Source: Tyto alba
Taxonomy: Eukaryota > Chordata > Aves > Strigiformes > Tytonidae
NCBI RefSeq assembly: GCF_018691265.1
Contig: NW_024881313.1
Coordinates: 3,340,501 to 3,404,500, forward strand
Reading direction: 5' to 3'
DNA: 64,000 nt
Below, one piece after another: positions 35,401 to 48,500 of this stretch (its first letter is position 1; every line of letters begins with the position of its first letter). The position numbers and the translations under genes were made by a program. The notes under the pieces were generated by a model. That model worked only from the letters and a program-made list of their open reading frames with translations, searched no databases and had not been told where the DNA came from.

Positions 35401-38400
35401 TCAGCAGAAGAGCTTTCAGACTTTTGCACGAGAAAGTCTCAATTATCTTTGTCCTTCTAACTAGAACTGTGTCCGTATAGGACCTTGAGATTTACGATAT
35501 TTTAACTACATTAATTTTCCCTTGGCTTGCCGATGAAGAACCTGCCAACCAAAAGTGGGTAGGACTGGGAAGAAGCCTTCTTTTTAACAACTACTCTCAC
35601 ATAGAAAAGATAGATTCATAAATTCTGTTTACATGTAGGAACAGCAGCATATTCTTCCACCCACTTCTGAGTTCAGGTCTGAGTTGAAAAGGTCAAGCAG
35701 CTGCTCCTTGAGCAGGTAAACTGTGCAGACTTTTTTTTTTTCATTGTGTGTTGACTGGCTTTTGACATTTTTAGTTGCTATGGCAGCTACTCAAAATAGG
35801 ATTTTTAAAGCTGCAATTGATTCCCTGTGATAAAACTGTGGGGATGGGACCTATCTTTGAACAATAAACTGCAGGTGACATTTGGGGTTCTGAGATTCTC
35901 ACTGTGGAACAATTTTTTAAATTAAGATCCTCAAAACCTCTTGTTCTCACTTGAGGTATCTTATAAGACTCAGAAGCTGCAGTGTGAAAACTTTGCTGTG
36001 TTTCTTTCTTAAACTAATGTCACCTGAAATAGAAATACTGCTGAAGCCATTGTATTTCCAGTGGATAAATGCTGCTCTTGGTATCAGAGTAGCAAGTCTA
36101 GGTGAGACAAGTAAGAATTAGGCAGTATATATTATTTCAGTTTCTATCAACTAGATCATTTCATATGAAAATTGTAAGGCTTTTTTTTTTTTTTTAATTT
36201 ATTCCCCCCCAAATTTAACTATTTCCAGATATTTATGGGATCTTCTCCAGTGTTTGCACTATGAAGTCACATTAATGTGGGTTTTCACTACACCAGCAAC
36301 AGCAGCTGCCCTGAATCCAAAAGAAAAGAAAGAAAAATAAATCCTTTGTTACTGATTGCTATTTGGATGGAAGAGACAAGGACTTAGCTCTAACCCCAGA
36401 GCATTGGCCTTAGCTACCTGGTGCAGAGCTCTCTGAAGGGGCAGAAGCTGTCCGTTGGCTTCACGAGCCCGTGGGAATAGCTGGAGCGATGCACTGCCCG
36501 ACTGAGCAAGTTCGGAGGTGGTAGGTAGCTCGAGGGCCTGGAAAGCACATGTCTGTCAGGTTTCTCACATTGTGTAAGATTTACTCAGCTGCGTGACACT
36601 TCCACTTCTCAGGATTGCCTCTCTCACGTGCACCAGTGCCACGGAGGTCAGGAAGGAGCTGTGTAGCAGGGGTACCTCCTCCTCATCTAGTGTGGAGTGC
36701 CGGTTAGCATGGAGCGTCAGTCTCACGCGCTGTCACCTGACGAAGTCGTAAGTAAAAAGCTCCCCGGCTATTGTCCATTTTATTTCCAATTGACTTAATT
36801 CTTCTCTCACCGAAACGATTAGCAGCCTTGCCAGCAGGTTCAGCTGGTAAAGGCCAATACCTTAAAATTATAGGAAAAGAACCCCAGTGCTCGCACTTTG
36901 ACATGGCCTGGCTTGCTGCCTTGTAATGAGAGCTCTCCTTTGCATTGACCTAATGGTGGCCCCACTAAAAACAAACAAGTTGATGAACAGCTGCTAAATC
37001 ATGATGAAAACGTCTCTTTAAATATAAATCTAAACATCTTTCAAGCCTTTTGTGGAAGATGATGTGTTTTCCACAACAGAGTGTTTGTCTACCGAACTTT
37101 CTCCTCGCATCGGCCAAGAGCCAGTTCAGGTCAAACAGGCTCAGGCTTCTGAGTGATGGACTTGCTGTGTCAAAAGAAAGGAGAATGTTGACACAACATC
37201 CATTTTCAATCAGGGTTCTCCACTCAAAGCGGATAAAAACTCTCTACCTATGAATTGACTGCAAAGCTAACTACAAGTAGGGTTTTTAACTCTGAAGCAG
37301 TACTGGCTTTCTGTATTACTTCTGGCCACCTCTAACGTAGCACTCACTCTTGTGAGGACAAGGTATATTCCTTGTTCCTATCTTCTTTAGAGCAAATCAG
37401 AGGGTGGATGTGGTTTATGATAGAATTCCTTGCAATATTCTTCAAGCAAGATGAGGTTGCATTTTTACTCAAACGTGTGTTTCTGTTCTAGGCCAAAGAA
37501 TCAAGAACTGAAATTGGTAAGGGTGTGATGGGGGAGGGCAAAGCTTAGGGTCCTACTATGTGATCTTAGTTTTTTGCAGTATTATTGGATTAATGAATTT
37601 CCTTGTCAAATAGAACATATTTTGTACTATAAATTTCTACCAAATTTTCTATTGCTAAAAGACTACAGGAGGATTTCAGGAAGATTTGAAATTACTCAGT
37701 TGTTGCTTTGACTAACTATTGCGTTGATCAAACATTATCAGAGGTGAATCTTTTTGATAAAATCTTGACATTTTTACTTTTGAGCAATTTTTTTTCCAGC
37801 ATCCGTGCAGGCTTCTAGCATGGATATTGTTCACTGCTTACCTTTACAATCAGGCAGCTGGGCATTTTTATCTTACATAGGGTTTGCCATAATAAATTTT
37901 GGAGGAGCTATGACTTTCCTTCTGAGATGCAGCATGCCAAAAGAACTAATGACACTTACTTAATCCATGGTCATCTTGGTCAAAGAAGAAAGAGACCAAA
38001 CTACTGTCTTCACTAAAAATAGCCAAATATTGAAAAGTAATGGACAGTGGAATAAAGTAGATTAAATTTAAAAATAAATTTGGTTATCCAAAGAGTGGAT
38101 AGAGATTTTAGAAAGCATTATGGTTATACTAAGCATGTCCTTTAAGGACAGAAATATATAAGGCAGGTGTGATTGTTCCTATCGAACCATTACATTTAGA
38201 AAGATTTTTGTTAATATGTTTGCAATGTCTTCAAAGTAACAGCAAGATTGTTTAACTAGAATTGCGGAAATACATCGCTTTGCCTTTTAGTGGTGTGCTC
38301 AGTAGGAGTTAACACCAAGAGGGGACTTGTCATTGTCTCTGTCAGTGAGTCCTTTTCTCAAATGAAAAGAAAAAAAAAAAAATCAATTCTGTAATTAATC

Positions 38401-39240
38401 CCAAGGATTTCCATGTTTGTCTTCAAAGGAACAATAAACAGTGGGCAAAGAAAATTATCTGTGTCTGGAAGAGAGAGAGTAATGACGGTTTTCAGGGCGA
38501 AGGAGTACCTCTGCTCTTCATGGAAACCACTGTCAGGTTCCAAGCAGAAAAGAGGATCCCTCCGCTAGTGATTCAGAGGACAGAAATTTATTTGCAAAAC
38601 CCTGCAAGTTGCAATAAGGCACAGAAGCACCAAGCTTTTGTACAGGTAACGAGGGCCCATGTTGCTTTTCAGAGAGCCAGAGGTTTGTTTTCTTCCCACA
38701 GTGCTGTGTAGTGTGTTGACCATCGCCACCCCCGGAGCTGATAGCGTTTCACTCACCCCGTCATGGCACACGTATTGTTACTTCCACCTGTTGCACCCTG
38801 TCAGTAAACTCTTTGTGGTCCTGCGATGTCTGGCCCTGTCAGTGATACAGTCATTTTCACTTAAATCCTAAATAATAATCTGTTGTGCAGTTTGTGAAGC
38901 CTTTGTGGCACCCCTCAGCCTGAGATGCGCTCTGTAAATGAATGCAATGCTTGTAACTACCAGTGATAAGCAGATGTTAGGTCGGTGCTCATCTTTCTCA
39001 TTTAGCCAATTAGTGACCTGTAGAAGATGATCAATCAGGGATTTTATCCATCTCGACACTGGTGTCTGGTTGCCTGCACCAAAGGATGCTGTTTATAGTC
39101 CAGTTCATAATTTCTCCCTTTCTTGCTCATCATTATTATTATTCAAAGTGCCTTTTTGCTTCTGTTAGCAAAACCAGAATCCCCCATGTCCCAGTTTTAG
39201 CAGCTAATGTCCACAATAGGGGCAACTGATCCAGCACAGG
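29491..39240. other. Intergenic region between HACL1 and COLQ
   Basis: About 9.7 kb with no supported gene. Open frames are short and on both strands. A short (TA)n stretch lies at 32227-32239 and T or A runs near 35731, 36181 and 38371. A small exon-like element at 37492-37516 is discussed as a finding. Regulatory elements for either gene could lie here but none is identifiable from sequence alone. Confidence 0.6.
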
Positions 39241-39242
39241 AG

Positions 39243-39252
39243 TTAAATATAA
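39243..39252 (+). promoter_or_regulatory. MEF2-type site TTAAATATAA
   Basis: An exact match to the MEF2 consensus YTA(A/T)4TAR, 242 bases upstream of the COLQ start codon, with an E-box CAACTG 15 bases before it (39223-39228). COLQ is a muscle gene, and MEF2 elements are reported in mammalian COLQ promoters (from memory). The match is direct; function is inferred. Confidence 0.4.
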
Positions 39253-39320
39253 CCATGTCTAGTGTAAGGAGAAGATTTAATGGGAAATGGTTGGCATTCT
39301 TTCTTCCTAAAGGCACGGGG

Positions 39321-39445
39321 AGAGGAGGGGGGGGGGGGAGAGAGAGACGTACACACACAGACACACACACACATCCCACAGCCAGGGGAGAGGCAGAGAG
39401 CAGGCAAGGCAGAGAGGGAGTGAGGGGAGAGAGAGAGAGATCCCC
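39321..39445 (+). repeat. Purine-rich simple sequence in COLQ promoter/5' UTR
   Basis: A 12-G run (39327-39338), a GA stretch, CA repeats (39351-39373) and a second GA repeat (39428-39442) within 125 bases, ending about 50 bases before the COLQ ATG. One strand is almost all purine apart from the CA part. This sort of sequence can form triplex or quadruplex DNA and varies in length between individuals. Confidence 0.8.
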
Positions 39446-39493
39446 AAAGCAGCCCTGCGCCTCTGAGCTGGAATCTGCCAGGGCTCAGCCAGC

Positions 39494-39599
39494 ATGTTGG
39501 TCCTCAGCCCGCTTGCCTGGGGATCTTACCTGCAGCTTTTCTTCTGCTTTGCTTTATCTCAGACTGCGTACGTTGACAATGTCTTCTCAGTTTCAGCAG
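39494..39599 (+). CDS. COLQ: COLQ exon 1 (signal peptide)
   Basis: 106 nt from the ATG, encoding [20 protein letters not shown] and onward to the VFSVSA segment, plus one base of the next codon. The hydrophobic core is a secretory signal. Donor GTAAAT. The 5' UTR start is not determined. Confidence 0.9.
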
Positions 39600-42500
39600 G
39601 TAAATTGCTTTAAGTCTCGTTACTTTCCCTTGCTTCGAGCTCTCTGCGCTCGGATTGTTGCACTTTCTGGTGACAGGGAGCATAGGAGAAAAAAATAAAT
39701 CAAATTGCAAATCTTGGTGGAGGGATTTTGCACCGCAGACCTGCTCTGCCACATGCCGGGATATTTTGTTGCTTGGTTGGTTTTTTTTCTTTTTTGCTTT
39801 ATAATTTATGGTTTTAAACCCCTCCCTTCCCCATCAGAAATAATAGACGAGATCCTCAGCTGCTCTAAAATGCTTTTTTTCCCTTGGTTTCTATGGTGCT
39901 GTGCTAATTCATGGATCTGGCCCAATTAGTATATTACTTGCATGTCTGCATGTTTCTTTCTATTTTGGATGCGCTTAGGTAGATTACAGCAAGCGAAAGA
40001 AAATGAATCTCAATGTATATCTGCTTCTATAAATAAAGCCCTGACCTCAATGAGCGCTGCCGGAGTCCGACTGGATGTTCGCAGAATAAACATCATCTGG
40101 CTCTGGCTGTGACACTAGCAAATACTTGGATGACTTACATAGCGAACAAGAGTCCACTGCATGGAAAATCCCTGCTAGGCAAAGGCAAAACAAAGTAGTT
40201 GTCAGCTAAGCCAGGGCACTGGAAATCCCACTTAACAGATTTTGTAGTTTCATTGGTGACACTTTCCTTTAGCCACGTTCTGTGCGAAGGAAGGGGAAAG
40301 TTGTCAAGAGCTCTGACTCTATCTCTCCTTTGAGGAACTTTCACCAATTTGTGGTAAATTGCTATCTCCCACCTTCTGCATGTTGTTCTGTATCTGTCAA
40401 TAACGACGCTTCTAACTAACATCCTGTCAAATTTAAGACGGTTCAACTGAGATTTGTAGGTCAAGGTCAGCTATACCTACAGATCCTCCCAATGTCTTTC
40501 AGACAAAGACAGGGACCAAAAGGCTTCACATTTTAAGACTGTACATAAAATCAACCTTAGACATGAATCTGAAGACACACAGCCTTTTTTCTCTCTCTAC
40601 CGTCTCTGGTGTCACCACAGAGCCATATGGTTTACATTCAAGGCACTGAAGAGAGAAGGGAGATCAGGAGGGTAGCTTGTATGAAATGATAGACTTCTGC
40701 ACCAAATAACAGTAACAGTATGCATGATTTCTTCCAAGGGTTTTTTAAAAATCTTTTAAAATGGGCAGAGCCAGCACATTGTATTTCACTCCCGGTGGTT
40801 TGAACATTCCATTCACTTAAAGATTTATTCAAATAATAAGAATCTGAGGCCCACAAGAGTAACGCAGATATCCTTTGGGGAAAAGTCCTGTAGGATTTAA
40901 TAACGCAGCCATTAGAATTCTGTAGTCATTTCAGATAGCTTTTACGATAGCGTCTAGAGAAGCATAATGTTCAAAGAAGTACATCCTTTGAAAAACAATT
41001 TCATCCATTCTTTTGAGCCTTAGGAACTAATAATTTTTTCTACTAAGCTCTGCAGGATACTAAAAAGCATTTACATTCGTGACCACTTCAGTTTGGTATG
41101 CTTTTTCCACTGTGTTGAGATTAGTTAATGCTGAGGTACAAGAATCATCAGGATTTATTTTCTCTGATATATTCCAAATTGCTTTGCAATAACATGTAAG
41201 CTATTAGACCTCAAAAATTGTTTTGAAGAGCTTTACATTTATTTGACACCTGTAGATACCTCCCAGACAAACAAGAGCTTCACGTTTCCGTCGCCTGCAT
41301 GGCCGGGCCTTTCTCCTATGGCACACACTTGTGTGTCTGGAGAAGCCATTTAAACTGTCCTCTTACAAAATACCAGTTCAACAAATAATTTTCCCCTTAG
41401 AAGAGGAAAGACTTATCATCCCTGCTGATAATGTAGTAGAATAGTCAAATATGAAGGAAAATGCCAGATTCTGCTCTTTGCGGCAGAATATTTTCCATAG
41501 CGCAGACCCAGGGGCTTGCCTACAAGAGAGCCCAGGGCTCCCTGGGCAGAGACTGCAGCCGACTGCAGTCCCTTCCTCCCCCATCCCCGCAGGCCGACAG
41601 CTTCTGGTTCCAGGCTCGGAGGAGATTTGAATCCGATGGGGAAATTTAGTTCTCCATGTGGCAGTTTGGGCAGATGCCACCCCGCGGAAAGCTCTGCGGG
41701 AAAGCCCCCCGCCGTGCTCTCCTGGCCAAGCCACTGAAAATCGCCTTTGTACTCAGCAAGCTCCTAACAAGGCTTCTGTCACAAATGTATTGTCAATGTT
41801 TATTTGAGAATATGTGGAAAAAATAACACCTGGCAGTTGATTCAGTCATAATCCCACAACCGCAGGGCTGGATTTAGAGCCATACTTTGGGGAGCTGTTA
41901 CATACCTGTGTGCCATTATTACTTGCTAATCAGGGCTATTGGGTATGCAAAATGACATACTAAAAAATTCCTTTGGTGCTTTGATTGCATCTGCAACTTA
42001 AGAAACATCTCCTGAGAAAAAAGCAAAAGGTTATCTATTTCCTGGTAGAAATCTCACAGTGGGTATGGAAGGTGAATTAATTCAATTAAAATTCTCAGTT
42101 ATTTTAATGGTTTCTCACATGTTCAGTGACTGTCAGCTGAGTCAAATATTTGTATCTGGCACCAGAATGTAATTTCACATTTAAAGAACGGACTATAGCA
42201 CTGTACTTGCAAATTCTAAAACTAATCACATTTAACAGTGCGAATGTTCTTAAGTGACAACTTGTCTTTCCTGTAGCTGGGAAAATGCATCTGGGTATTT
42301 TCCAGGTATGCCTGAAAACGTCTGGGCTAAAAGTACTTTTTTTTCTGTCCTCACAAATCTTTGCATAGCAACAGGTCACAAATAAAAAGGCTTACAGGTC
42401 ACAAAGCAGTAACTAGAAAGCAGAGATAAACAATCAGTAGGCAGGGAGAGTGTTTGTAGAATAATTGGGGAAAGAACAGTAATCTGGCTCTTTGGCTGTT

Positions 42501-45500
42501 TTTCTGCCAATGCCACCTCATAGTCTCACCAGCTTCAACCAACAGCGCGTCGTTGCTTCTGGAAGTATTTTGAATGTCATGTCCAGCCCCAATGACTTGA
42601 GTTTTCTGGTGCTGAAGCATAATTTCTGGAGGAAATGCTTCAGGGAATAATACTGCAACATGCTCAAGCATCTGGCTGTGGTTCCACATGGCAGTGAAGA
42701 GCCCCAGGGCTGAGTAGCTCAGCCCTCCTGGAGGCAGAAGGTTTCTTTTCAGGGTAACCCGTCGTATCCCAGCCTTACACCACTGTGTTTATGGTGTCCT
42801 TTATAACCATTTTTCAGAGCTCTGCTTTACTGAGATTCCTGCACGGTGCACTTGAGGAGGCTGCACTCATGTGATGAAAACTAGGCATGAATTTTATACT
42901 AATTTTTAGTAGAGTTACGTGAACCAGTCTGCACCTTGTAAGAACCAACCTGAAGAAAGCCACCTTCCAAATTCAGGTAGCAGAAAGACTCTCTTCCTCT
43001 GCCTGTCATTCCTTCTTCTCCCCTGTTCTGCTCATCCAAGCCGAGAGTTTCTGAGGTTTTTCAGAGAGATGGGAAACTATTTAGATTGCCAGCAACTGCT
43101 GGAGAAGAACAGTATCTCGATGCTTATTCTGACTCAGACTGCCTTTTACGCATGTCAGAAATGTACCCCTCGATTGAATTTTCTCCTACGATCAATATTG
43201 ATACACATCCCTATAAAAAGAATATAGTTAATTAATTTAAAGTAATTAAATGGGACGGTAACATCTGAGTACTATTGGCAGTATTTTCGGTGCTTTCTTT
43301 GCCTTTTTCCCATTATTTTCCCAAAGAAAAGGAACACCACGTCTCAGTGGGCAGGTGGCACAGCCTCTTTGACTCAGGAAGGTGCAGTATTAACATGCAA
43401 CCACAGCTCGTGTGGGATGGCTGCAGAAAACAGTCCCTCCTTCCCGTGGACAGACACTGTTGGAGCAGTAAGAGCCGCGGTGGTGGGCAAGGCGGGTTGG
43501 GGATAGGAGCTGTGCAGGGTGACAGCGCAGGCAGGCGCCCTTGGTACCCCCTGCATTGGTGAGAGAAACAGCAGGAGGGAGAAAACACAAAAATTAGTGG
43601 TGATTCCTGACACTGAGGAAGTCAGGATCCTGGCTGCCTTTCTGAAAAAGGAATATACAGCCCCATGATAGGAATTGTTTTCTTTTTCTCTAATGAAAGA
43701 ACCTGCAGGAACCCTAAATATTGTCAAAATGGACAGCGGAGATGCTAGGTGGATGTTTTTTGTTTCTAAGGAGAATAATTGCAAATATTTATTTATGTAA
43801 AATCACAAGGAGAAAAAATGATCAGAGTGCTTGCAGGAGTAAGACAGATGCAGAAGGAATTTAAAATAAGACCAACAGTAAAAGCTGGAGCACTCTCAAA
43901 GGCAGCAGCCAGAGCCTACTGAGAAAACAGCCCAAAGGGTGACTAGCAGGCAGAAATGAATTTTTGAGAGGCAAAAATATCAGTCCAGGGAAGGAAGCCT
44001 GGCTTTGCTCTGGAAAGTCAACATGGGTCCAGGAGGTGCCCAGCATGCTGACGCTGTTAGTCAAGGGGTTTCTCGTGGAACACAAACGAACAGGAAAGCT
44101 TTGCTTAAATTAAAATTCCTGATGGAAATGAGCCACTGGCAAAGGCTACAGCTTCCTTAGAAGAAGGAAAGCAAAGTATCATTGGGCATAAGAGAAGGCA
44201 GTCACCTTGCTGTGGATCTGGCTGGGCAAAGGTGTTGGGGCTGGCCTCGGCTTGGCATTTAAAAGCATTATATCTTGTTTGTGACTCTCAGAGGCCTGAA
44301 AGGGAGGCAACAGATTCTTTCAATGGAACATCTCTTCAGCTTGAGAGGAAAAAAAAAAATAACCTTGGGATTGGCCATTTGCACTTGACAGCCCAAATGA
44401 GTGGCTAGAAAGATAAACCAAAAGAAGGGTTGTGTAGTGACCACCCTTCTAAGCTGATAAAAGCAGCAGTTCTCGAACAGCCTCTGGGGAAGGGCTTGGA
44501 CTAGTAGCAAAATAACAGTCTAATCTCTCTGGTTAGTGTTGTTTTAGATAAGTGGGTCTTTAAAATAAACACAGATTAAAGCACCTGATTTGACTTTACC
44601 TGTAGTTTCTCCCCTGGTAGATACCACCTGTGAGAATCTCAAATTGGGTTTCCTGCCTAGGTCAATGCAGATAATACTCAGGGATGAAATTACCTTAGGA
44701 TTCACAGACCCTTCTCTGGTGGCATATGGTGCAACTGCTGTGCTGGGTCAGGTGAGAGCAGAGCAGCCACGTTGGTGCATAGCCTGTCCATGACTTCGTG
44801 CCTGCACCCAACTTCGTGTCAGGAAGGGCAAGACCAGCACAAGCCACGATAGCAAAGGACTCCCAGGAGGTCCTGTGAAATTAGCAGCAGGCCAGTGAGT
44901 AGAAGCCCACTTGATCCTATGGGCGAGGGACAAGGGAGGGGCATCAGAGGCAGTTCGAGAGGTTGTGCCATTTGCCTTGCAGCAGTAAATAAAAATTGGA
45001 AGAGGACACAGTCACTAGTGAGGAAGATAGAAGCTGGTTGAGACAAGACTCTTTAATTACAGCTCTGGGTCTTGTATGCAGGAGGGCAAAGGGGCTTCTG
45101 ACCTGCTTGTGGCCCTACTGCACGACAAGGTGCTCGGCTTGTCAAAAAGCATTCAGTGACTATAATGCAAATGAAGGGAAAGGGTTTAGTGGAATGCTGA
45201 TTAAGGTAATTATCATGAATGTTCGATCCTCAAGAAAATGCATGTCAAAGGACCGTGTGGTCCCCCCTCTGTTCCCCTGTTCCCCCTGGTTTACTATAGA
45301 GGTTGACTTGGCTGGCTTCAGGTGGTGAGCTGATGGGGGCAGAAGCATCCTGAAACACAGAAGGCAGGTTTGATAGCCTGGACTCCTGACGTGCAGAAAG
45401 CTGGGACTACACTGGTGGCTAGTTCAGATTTTTTTTTTCTGGAGCCAACATTTGTGTTACAAGTAAGGCAGCTATCCAGCTTGAGACTGTGGAAGCTCCT

Positions 45501-48500
45501 CTGGAGACACAACTCAAGCAAAGCCAGTCTTTTCGAAGGAGTTGTTTAGTGGTGAACAAGTTGTCCAGGTGCCAGAGACAGAGGTCTGTAGAGGAGCTGA
45601 GGCTTTCCAGCGAAGGAAGCAGTAACTAATCTGAAGGGGTTTCTATAACCTGTGAATGTTTCTGACAGGCAGCAACCAGTCCAAAAGGGGAGGCTCAGCT
45701 GAAAGCGATGCTGCAGCTGGCATGGAGATTCCAACTGATTTGAGTAAGCTTGTCCGTGCCGTGTCGTTACTGTGAGTGAGCACAGCACTCTCTGTAGTCC
45801 ATAGGCACCGGACATGCTGGTGAACACTAGATTTTTGTTGTGAACAGACTGGAAGGTGGAGGCTTAAATTCCAGCACAGCAAAGAAAATTGTTTCAAAAT
45901 CAGGTGTTTTCAGTAAAAGGATGGGAGCTCCAACAACAAGCAATCCAAAGTGGTGTAAAATCAGCTTATTCCCTAAGTACTTGTAGACAGATAGTGCTTG
46001 TAGGTCTCTGCTCCTAGTACAGACAGTTCATTTGTGGGTTTGTCAATATTACCAAACCCCTGCACAGGAAGGGAACAGTCTGTGACTTCACTTTTTAGCC
46101 TCCTTGGTTTTTACAGTCTGTTTCACATCAGACACAGAAGCTTCCCGTGGCTGGGCCATATTGTCACAGGAGCACCAGCAGCATGATTGCAGCAAAAGAA
46201 ACTGCTAATCTTAGTTAAAACTATAGAAAAATATAATTTGTGTTTATACAGGAAGATGTTTGTTGTCAGGATAGACCATGTACCCTGCAGTCTTTAGCTC
46301 TTGGTGCTAGATAAGGGTGTGATTGCAAAATCAGGGGGAACATTCATCTGTAATGCAACAACAGGACTCATCCAGGAGACGTCTGGGAGACCCATTTCAT
46401 GCTGCACCTTAGTAGGTGGAAGAGAACTGGGAAAGCACCTTAAATTCTAGGGGGAATTGTTTAAGGAAGTTTAGAAATACGCAAGAGAGAAAAATCCCAC
46501 AAGAATTAACAGACCCCAACCTAGGTGTTCTGTTTTTTTCCCTTCTCCTCCCAAAGGAATCACTGCTTTAATGAAAAGGAAACTGGGGGGATGCCTTTTG
46601 TATTCACACGACTGTAATGGTAAAAGGGCATTTGGGATGAGAATACGGATATAGGAAGAATGCAGAAGAGGACCGAGACAGTGGGGAAAGGAGAAAAGAA
46701 GCTGTTGGCCATTTTTCTCAAGAACTAGCAAGTGTGTATGCATAAATGCACGTGCCCGGGGAATGCAGACAGGTAAAAGGAGATGCTTTGTCCAAAGAAC
46801 GCAGTGCTACAATTTCAGTTTTCTTCTACCTAGGGAAAAGAGTTGATGGATTGTTTTGTTTTTAAAAGTAAAAGTATTGGTTTTAACTTCTTGAAACTAC
46901 ACAGTTAACAACTTTTTACAGTACCAGGTCAATACAGAGTTATTTTTTGTGAAATGCGGGAGAATAAAGTCAGCTGGGCTGTGAATCTGTTACAACACGG
47001 GAGCCCCAAGGAATTGATTTAGTCCATGGTAGCAAAGTTTCAAATAGGAATTTGAAGGCATTTCCCTGAAGTCCTTCCGAGCATACAGCAATCTCATAGG
47101 GATTGTCTGGGACTGTCTGAGCATATGGTGGAACAACATCAAAGTCAAGTACACTTTTGATCCATGCCAGCACTGACAGATTATGGTCTTGCAGTTGTGG
47201 AAGGATGGCACTGATGTTTCTCTGCTTTGTTGCTACTGATCTTACAAATAAAGTGGGAGAGGACTGTGTAGCAGTGAATGATACACAGAAGTCTTTCGGG
47301 GCTGACACAGCAGCCATCTTGCATTATTCTTCAGGGTTTCAGGCTCTTCTGTGGTTTGTAGCTTCTTTGGCTTTAATACTCAGAGTATTTCTAGTATTGT
47401 TCTGGTGTGACAAGCAGTTGAGTTTTATAATCTGGTTCATAAAATGACTGAGATGAGATACTGTGATTTACCAGACTGGAAATCTGTTTCTGGTATTGTA
47501 ATTGAGTCATCTGTGGCTTTGGGGGAGTTGCTTTAGCTTCTCTTTGCCTCAGTTTCTCAGGCACCGAAGGGGAGCACATAGAGTTGTCAACATCGTTTAG
47601 CAGTGTCTGGACCTCTGCAAAAGGAAGAGAAGGAAAATCATAAAAAATAGTCCTGTTGTGGTTACTGAGATTTATAAACCATGAGTTTATTTTATAAATC
47701 CATATTATAACCCACTGAAGTGTTTCGTCCATCAAATTTCATTGGGATTTTTCACATTCTTGTGAAATGGGATCACAGAACCAACCCAAGCAAACGGTCC
47801 TCTCTCCTCCTGGACTGATGTCAGAATTTTCATTCTGCAATCAATCTGACAGTATATTAATCTGTTGGCATATGCGTTGCCCTCGTGCACACGCAGATTA
47901 AATGTCTGAAATATTTGCATGGTGGGAGTAAAAGGCCTTTCCCTTCCTTAGCAATCTCACGGGCCCCCTTTGGTCTCCTACGTCTTGCCATTTCTGCAGT
48001 ATTTTCTAACGTTTACCTGCAAAGATGCAGCCGCCTACGGCTCGCCAGCCGGGCTGCAAAGGGCTTGCCTGGGGCCTCGCTGCCTGGGAGCACACGGGTG
48101 GCACCGGGAGATGCCGGGGACCGTGGGCTCGATATGAGGCGGGGATGGAGGACAGAGCATCCTTGCTCCTCTGGCTGGGCGAGTACCATGATTCGCCGTC
48201 CAGGCAGCATGCCAGGGTTTGTGCTATTGTCAAGCTTTTTGAACATCGGGTGATTTGAAATATTTTTATTTATTTATGTATTTGTTTTTACTATGACAGC
48301 TTCTGAGTGTGCGCCAGCTGGTAAAGCACACATTGCTGCTCCCAGTGCCTGTAGCCACTTTGGGGATTAAAAACAGAGTATTTTCAAATTTTGGTGAGTT
48401 TTTCTTGACTGAAAAGGAACTTGCAAGGTTTCGGCTGGATTTTTACATTTGCTGCCAGTGGATGGGGAATTAATTTCTGATCAGCTTTGCTCTGTTCCTT

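Noticed and set aside
39207..39698. A 163-codon + strand open frame spanning the COLQ 5' region
   Set aside because: It runs through GA and CA repeats and overlaps COLQ exon 1 in another frame. The COLQ frame has clear homology and a correct splice donor; this one does not.
43374..43784. A 136-codon minus-strand open frame in COLQ intron 1
   Set aside because: No splice sites or protein-like segments stand out compared with the segments at 40.2, 42.6 and 47 kb.
44590..44755. Exon-like + strand segment ending CAG|GTGAGA
   Set aside because: Its frame does not match either mammalian ColQ first exon as I remember them, it has no signal peptide, and the phase would not join COLQ exon 2 usefully.
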